Part shown: positions 61,459 through 64,000 of the stretch, piece by piece
Layout of the letters: every line of letters begins with the position of its first letter
Numbering within the stretch: the first letter of the stretch is position 1
Origin: Cyanobacteria bacterium SBLK
GTDB lineage: Bacteria; Cyanobacteriota; Cyanobacteriia; Cyanobacteriales; Spirulinaceae
Length of the DNA: 64,000 bases
Direction: 5' to 3'
NCBI GenBank assembly: GCA_017746715.1
Contig: JAGHZQ010000047.1
Span: 1 to 64,000, forward strand
Position numbers and translations under genes: made by a program
The notes under the pieces: generated by a model
Database searches by the model: none
What the model was told of the DNA's origin: nothing
What the model saw: the letters and a program-made list of their open reading frames with translations, nothing else

Positions 61459-62769
61459 TTATGGGATTTTTGTCATGAGATCGTGAAAACTTGCCGCCAT
61501 TTCTTCCGGTTTGCCGGAGAGAGGAAAGAGTAAAATACTTTCGATCCGAGTATCTTTAACAATTTCTTCTAAGCGATCGAGTTGTCGTTCGGTAATAGAA
61601 ATACCGTTATTTGCTCGAACGTATTGTAACTCATCGTTAAAATTCTCGCTACTATAAACTTGAATAAAAGCGCGATCGATATCCCATGTTTTCCAATCGG
61701 CGGCAAAATATCTTTTCGACCAATAGGGATTATGGTGGCATAGATCGAAACTCACGTTAGGATTGGCTTTTTTCATAGCCGCGATCGCATTTTGCACGAA
61801 TTTTGTTAATTTGGCCGTGCGATCGACCTTCCCCGGCAATTCCGCATGATAGCCGAGATAGTCATCCCATTGAACCGCATCGATATCGGGATATTTCTGC
61901 ACGAATTCCGCCAAAATTTCCGAGAATAAATTGGCAATTTCGGGAATGCCGACATCGAGGACATAGTGATCGACTCCGGCATGAGTGCGATCCACTCCTG
62001 CAACAATCCATCGGCGATCGACAGCAAGATCGAATAAAGGACTATTCTTATCGATTTTAATGCCTTTTTCAAAGTAAGCGTGAACTTCCATATTTTGTTT
62101 GTGGGCTTCATCGATCAGCCATTCCAACCAAGGATCTTGAAATTGATTGGGGCAACTTTGATAACCAAATGTTTTCTCTAAAACTTCGCTTTTATACATC
62201 GTACAGCCATTACCCCAAACTCCGTGGATAATAGTATTAATTCCCTTGCTGCGATAGTAGCGAACCCGTTCGCGAATTTTTTGTTCGCTGGCATTATTGG
62301 TGACTTGATAGCGACTTAAATAGATGCCGCGAATGTTTTTCTGCTTCCACGGTTTCTGAGTTGGGGAAGGCGTTGTATTGGGACTTGTTTGCGTTTCATT
62401 CGGTTTCGGGTTGGGTTGAGAATTTGATGAATTCGCAAGCGATGTGGGTGGCGTTATTGGTTCGGTACTTGTTGGACTTGGCGAGGGAATAGTTTCTTCT
62501 ATATTGGCAGGAGTTTGAGGCAGAGTAGGCGGATTGATTTCTGCTGGATTGGGAGAAGATATTTGTGCTGGGCTTGCTTCCTCTGCTGTCGGGGAGTTCG
62601 AGAAAGGAATTTCGGCTTTTAATTGACTGGGAATGAAGCGATCGAGATCTATTTTTTCTCTCTGGGTAAATAATCCATAACCTGCGATCGCGAACAAGAT
62701 AATTACAGAAAATGGAATGCTACCGCATCCGCATCCACAGCCCTTGTGTTTTTTCTTTGGACTTGTCAT
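61459..62769 (-). CDS. Membrane-anchored GHL10-type (DUF4015-like) glycosidase-like protein
   Basis: A 436-residue protein. The N-terminus has a short cytosolic piece KKKHKGCGCGCGSIP with four alternating cysteines, then a membrane anchor ~20-38. A proline/threonine/serine-rich linker (~50-140) leads to a TIM-barrel domain from ~143 (IRGIYLSRYQVTN, YRSKGINTIIHGVWGNG, NMEVHAYFEKG, VDHYVLDVGIPEI, IDAVQWDDYLGYHAELPG), like the GHL10/YngK group of putative glycosidases. It probably works on envelope polysaccharides outside the membrane. The barrel's acidic residues in AVQWDDYLG are candidates for catalysis. Confidence 0.85.
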   Translation of the reverse strand: MTSPKKKHKGCGCGCGSIPFSVIILFAIAGYGLFTQREKIDLDRFIPSQLKAEIPFSNSPTAEEASPAQISSPNPAEINPPTLPQTPANIEETIPSPSPTSTEPITPPTSLANSSNSQPNPKPNETQTSPNTTPSPTQKPWKQKNIRGIYLSRYQVTNNASEQKIRERVRYYRSKGINTIIHGVWGNGCTMYKSEVLEKTFGYQSCPNQFQDPWLEWLIDEAHKQNMEVHAYFEKGIKIDKNSPLFDLAVDRRWIVAGVDRTHAGVDHYVLDVGIPEIANLFSEILAEFVQKYPDIDAVQWDDYLGYHAELPGKVDRTAKLTKFVQNAIAAMKKANPNVSFDLCHHNPYWSKRYFAADWKTWDIDRAFIQVYSSENFNDELQYVRANNGISITERQLDRLEEIVKDTRIESILLFPLSGKPEEMAASFHDLMTKIP

Positions 62770-63115
62770 GAGATTGAATGACTCGAGTGCCGATTTTAGC
62801 GTTTACTCTCTCCTACCATCTCTCAACCCGAAATTACGGAGATTTAAACGATTTTAAAGATAAGTACAAATACATCAAATCATTCGCCATGGCAAAACAA
62901 ATTGAGTTGCAAATGTCCCATTAGCTAAAATCACATCTTTACTGACCTATATTTATATTTGTTACTTGCAGAATAACAGCAAAAGCGATCCAACAAAAGT
63001 GAATGATTTTCTCCTCGCTATTTTTTTGTTTTTCTTAACACCTTGAAGTATTGACGAATTTTATATAAATCTATTATCCTGCCTACTATTACAAAAACTG
63101 AGGTAAATCTGAATC
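62770..63115. other. AT-rich intergenic region with a possible promoter
   Basis: A 346-bp divergent gap. TTGACG (63051) and TATTAT (63072) lie 15 bp apart, a below-optimum but possible -35/-10 pair upstream of the PEP-CTERM gene at 63116. AGGTAAA is 13 nt before its start. No gene, terminator or repeat is seen. Confidence 0.45.
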
Positions 63116-63883
63116 ATGAAAAAATCTGCTTTTTTACTACTTTCTGCTGTAGCGTTGATAGCCTCTCCCGTTCGAGCAGCAACAATCGAGCTTACGGGAA
63201 CGATCCGAGATTTTAATGATTCTCACCCCGATTTTGAAGCCCCTTTCGTTCAAAGTATTTATGCGCTCGACACGGGTATCGTTGAAACCACGCTAGGAGT
63301 CGATGGCAAACCCGTTTATGCCGGACAGGCAGGCAACCCAACAACTCACAGTCAAGCTGCATTCGATCAATGGTATCGGGATGTACCCGGTGTCAATCAG
63401 AGTACGGATTTCACCATTACTCTAGACAACACGATTACAGCCGATCCGAATGTCTACACTTTTACCAATAACTCTTTCTTTCCCATCGACGACCAACTTT
63501 TCGGCAACCAAGGACGCATCCATAACTATCACTTCACTTACGAACTTCATACTCAATTCACCTATCAAGGTGGAGAAACTTTCACGTTTACAGGTGACGA
63601 CGATATTTGGGTATTTATCAACGACGAACTTGTTATCGATCTCGGAGGGGTGCACGTTCCTCTCGGTGGGTCGGTCAATCTCGACTCATTGGGTCTGACT
63701 ATCGGAAATACTTACGATTTCGATCTATTCTTTGCAGAACGCCATACAACACTATCCAATTTCAGAATTGATACTTCGATCGCCCTACAATCCAATCCAG
63801 TCCCCGAGCCGGCAACTGTTCTGGGCCTATTTGCCGTACTAGGATTGGGTGCTCTAGTCAAATGCAAAAGACAAAACGCTTAA
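63116..63883 (+). CDS. Fibro-slime domain exoprotein with PEP-CTERM signal
   Basis: A 255-residue secreted protein. The signal peptide ([21 protein letters not shown]) is cleaved near residue 21. The body is a fibro-slime/PA14-like domain, with [20 protein letters not shown] as its carbohydrate-binding type core and [15 protein letters not shown] later. The C-terminus [19 protein letters not shown] plus KCKRQNA is a PEP-CTERM sorting signal, which directs the protein to an exosortase and the cell surface or extracellular matrix. It probably binds exopolysaccharide. Single gene. Confidence 0.92.
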   Translation: MKKSAFLLLSAVALIASPVRAATIELTGTIRDFNDSHPDFEAPFVQSIYALDTGIVETTLGVDGKPVYAGQAGNPTTHSQAAFDQWYRDVPGVNQSTDFTITLDNTITADPNVYTFTNNSFFPIDDQLFGNQGRIHNYHFTYELHTQFTYQGGETFTFTGDDDIWVFINDELVIDLGGVHVPLGGSVNLDSLGLTIGNTYDFDLFFAERHTTLSNFRIDTSIALQSNPVPEPATVLGLFAVLGLGALVKCKRQNA

Positions 63884-63965
63884 CTCATTGCGATCGCCGT
63901 CACCGTGGTATGATTCTGACGATCTTGAAAAGCTATAAGTTCTAGATATTAAGACCGATCGCATT

Positions 63966-64000
63966 ATGGCAACTTATCGACTGAAAGGGCGACAGCGACA
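63966..64000 (+). CDS. Start of a gene cut by the window end
   Basis: An ATG at 63966 opens a frame (MATYRLKGRQR) that runs off the window. The ribosome site is weak, and only 11 codons are visible, so neither reality nor function can be judged. Confidence 0.35.
   Translation, partial: MATYRLKGRQR

Overview
The window is chromosomal DNA from a cyanobacterium. The evidence is the very dense HIP1 octamer (GCGATCGC) on both strands, a full NDH-1MS CO2-uptake operon (ndhF3-ndhD3-cupA-cupS), a cyanobacterial-type HemB, a carotenoid oxygenase, a PEP-CTERM protein, cyanobacteria-typical DUF4912, DUF4079 and DUF1997 proteins, and many multi-domain hybrid histidine kinases. The gene set and the abundant dispersed intergenic repeats suggest a filamentous Oscillatoriales-like genome, but the genus cannot be fixed from sequence reading alone.

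Layout. 1-17.8 kb: a mixed housekeeping and accessory stretch with a DUF4912 protein (cut by the window edge), FtsX, a polyamine-type binding lipoprotein, a GAF/PAS kinase, an alpha/beta hydrolase, HemB, a DUF985 cupin, an L,D-transpeptidase, an Rpn-type nuclease, AspS, two TerB-like paralogs, a Uma2-type nuclease and a carotenoid oxygenase with an extra TerB-like N-terminus. 18-21.2 kb: an AT-rich, HIP1-poor insert (SGNH hydrolase, a protein of 64-residue repeats) followed by a repeat-rich gap and a secreted VOC-like protein bracketed by 63-bp direct repeats. 21.2-26.9 kb: the ndhF3-ndhD3-cupA-cupS operon with a readable promoter and LysR-like half-sites. 27-28.1 kb: a remnant of an EEP-family nuclease overlapping an intact partner gene. 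28.3-34.8 kb: an RTX-tailed heme peroxidase, then a membrane polyferredoxin and an FHA-ferredoxin-reductase fusion that look like an electron-transfer pair.

34.8-56.6 kb is a signalling block: five sensor kinases in two groups (two on minus, three on plus) separated by glcE and a MoaD-like gene. It includes a 2547-residue kinase with about 12 PAS domains and, overlapping its stop codon, a 1687-residue membrane-bound paralog carrying the same PAS-HisKA-ATPase-REC-REC-HPT tail. Intergenic-type repeats have been inserted in frame into the linkers of these kinases; one 26-bp repeat is present four times and is read in all three frames. 56.8-64 kb is mostly ordinary: LeuD, a thioredoxin-like protein, DUF4079, DUF1810 and DUF1997 proteins, an SDR enzyme, a membrane-anchored GHL10-type hydrolase and a fibro-slime/PEP-CTERM exoprotein.

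Best candidates for something undescribed: the TerB-carotenoid oxygenase fusion, the polyferredoxin/FHA-reductase pair, repeat insertion as a source of kinase linker sequence (with a neighbouring HPT domain that lost its phospho-histidine), and the MoaD-like protein whose Gly-Gly is not C-terminal. No CRISPR array, rRNA, tRNA or intact insertion sequence was recognised.
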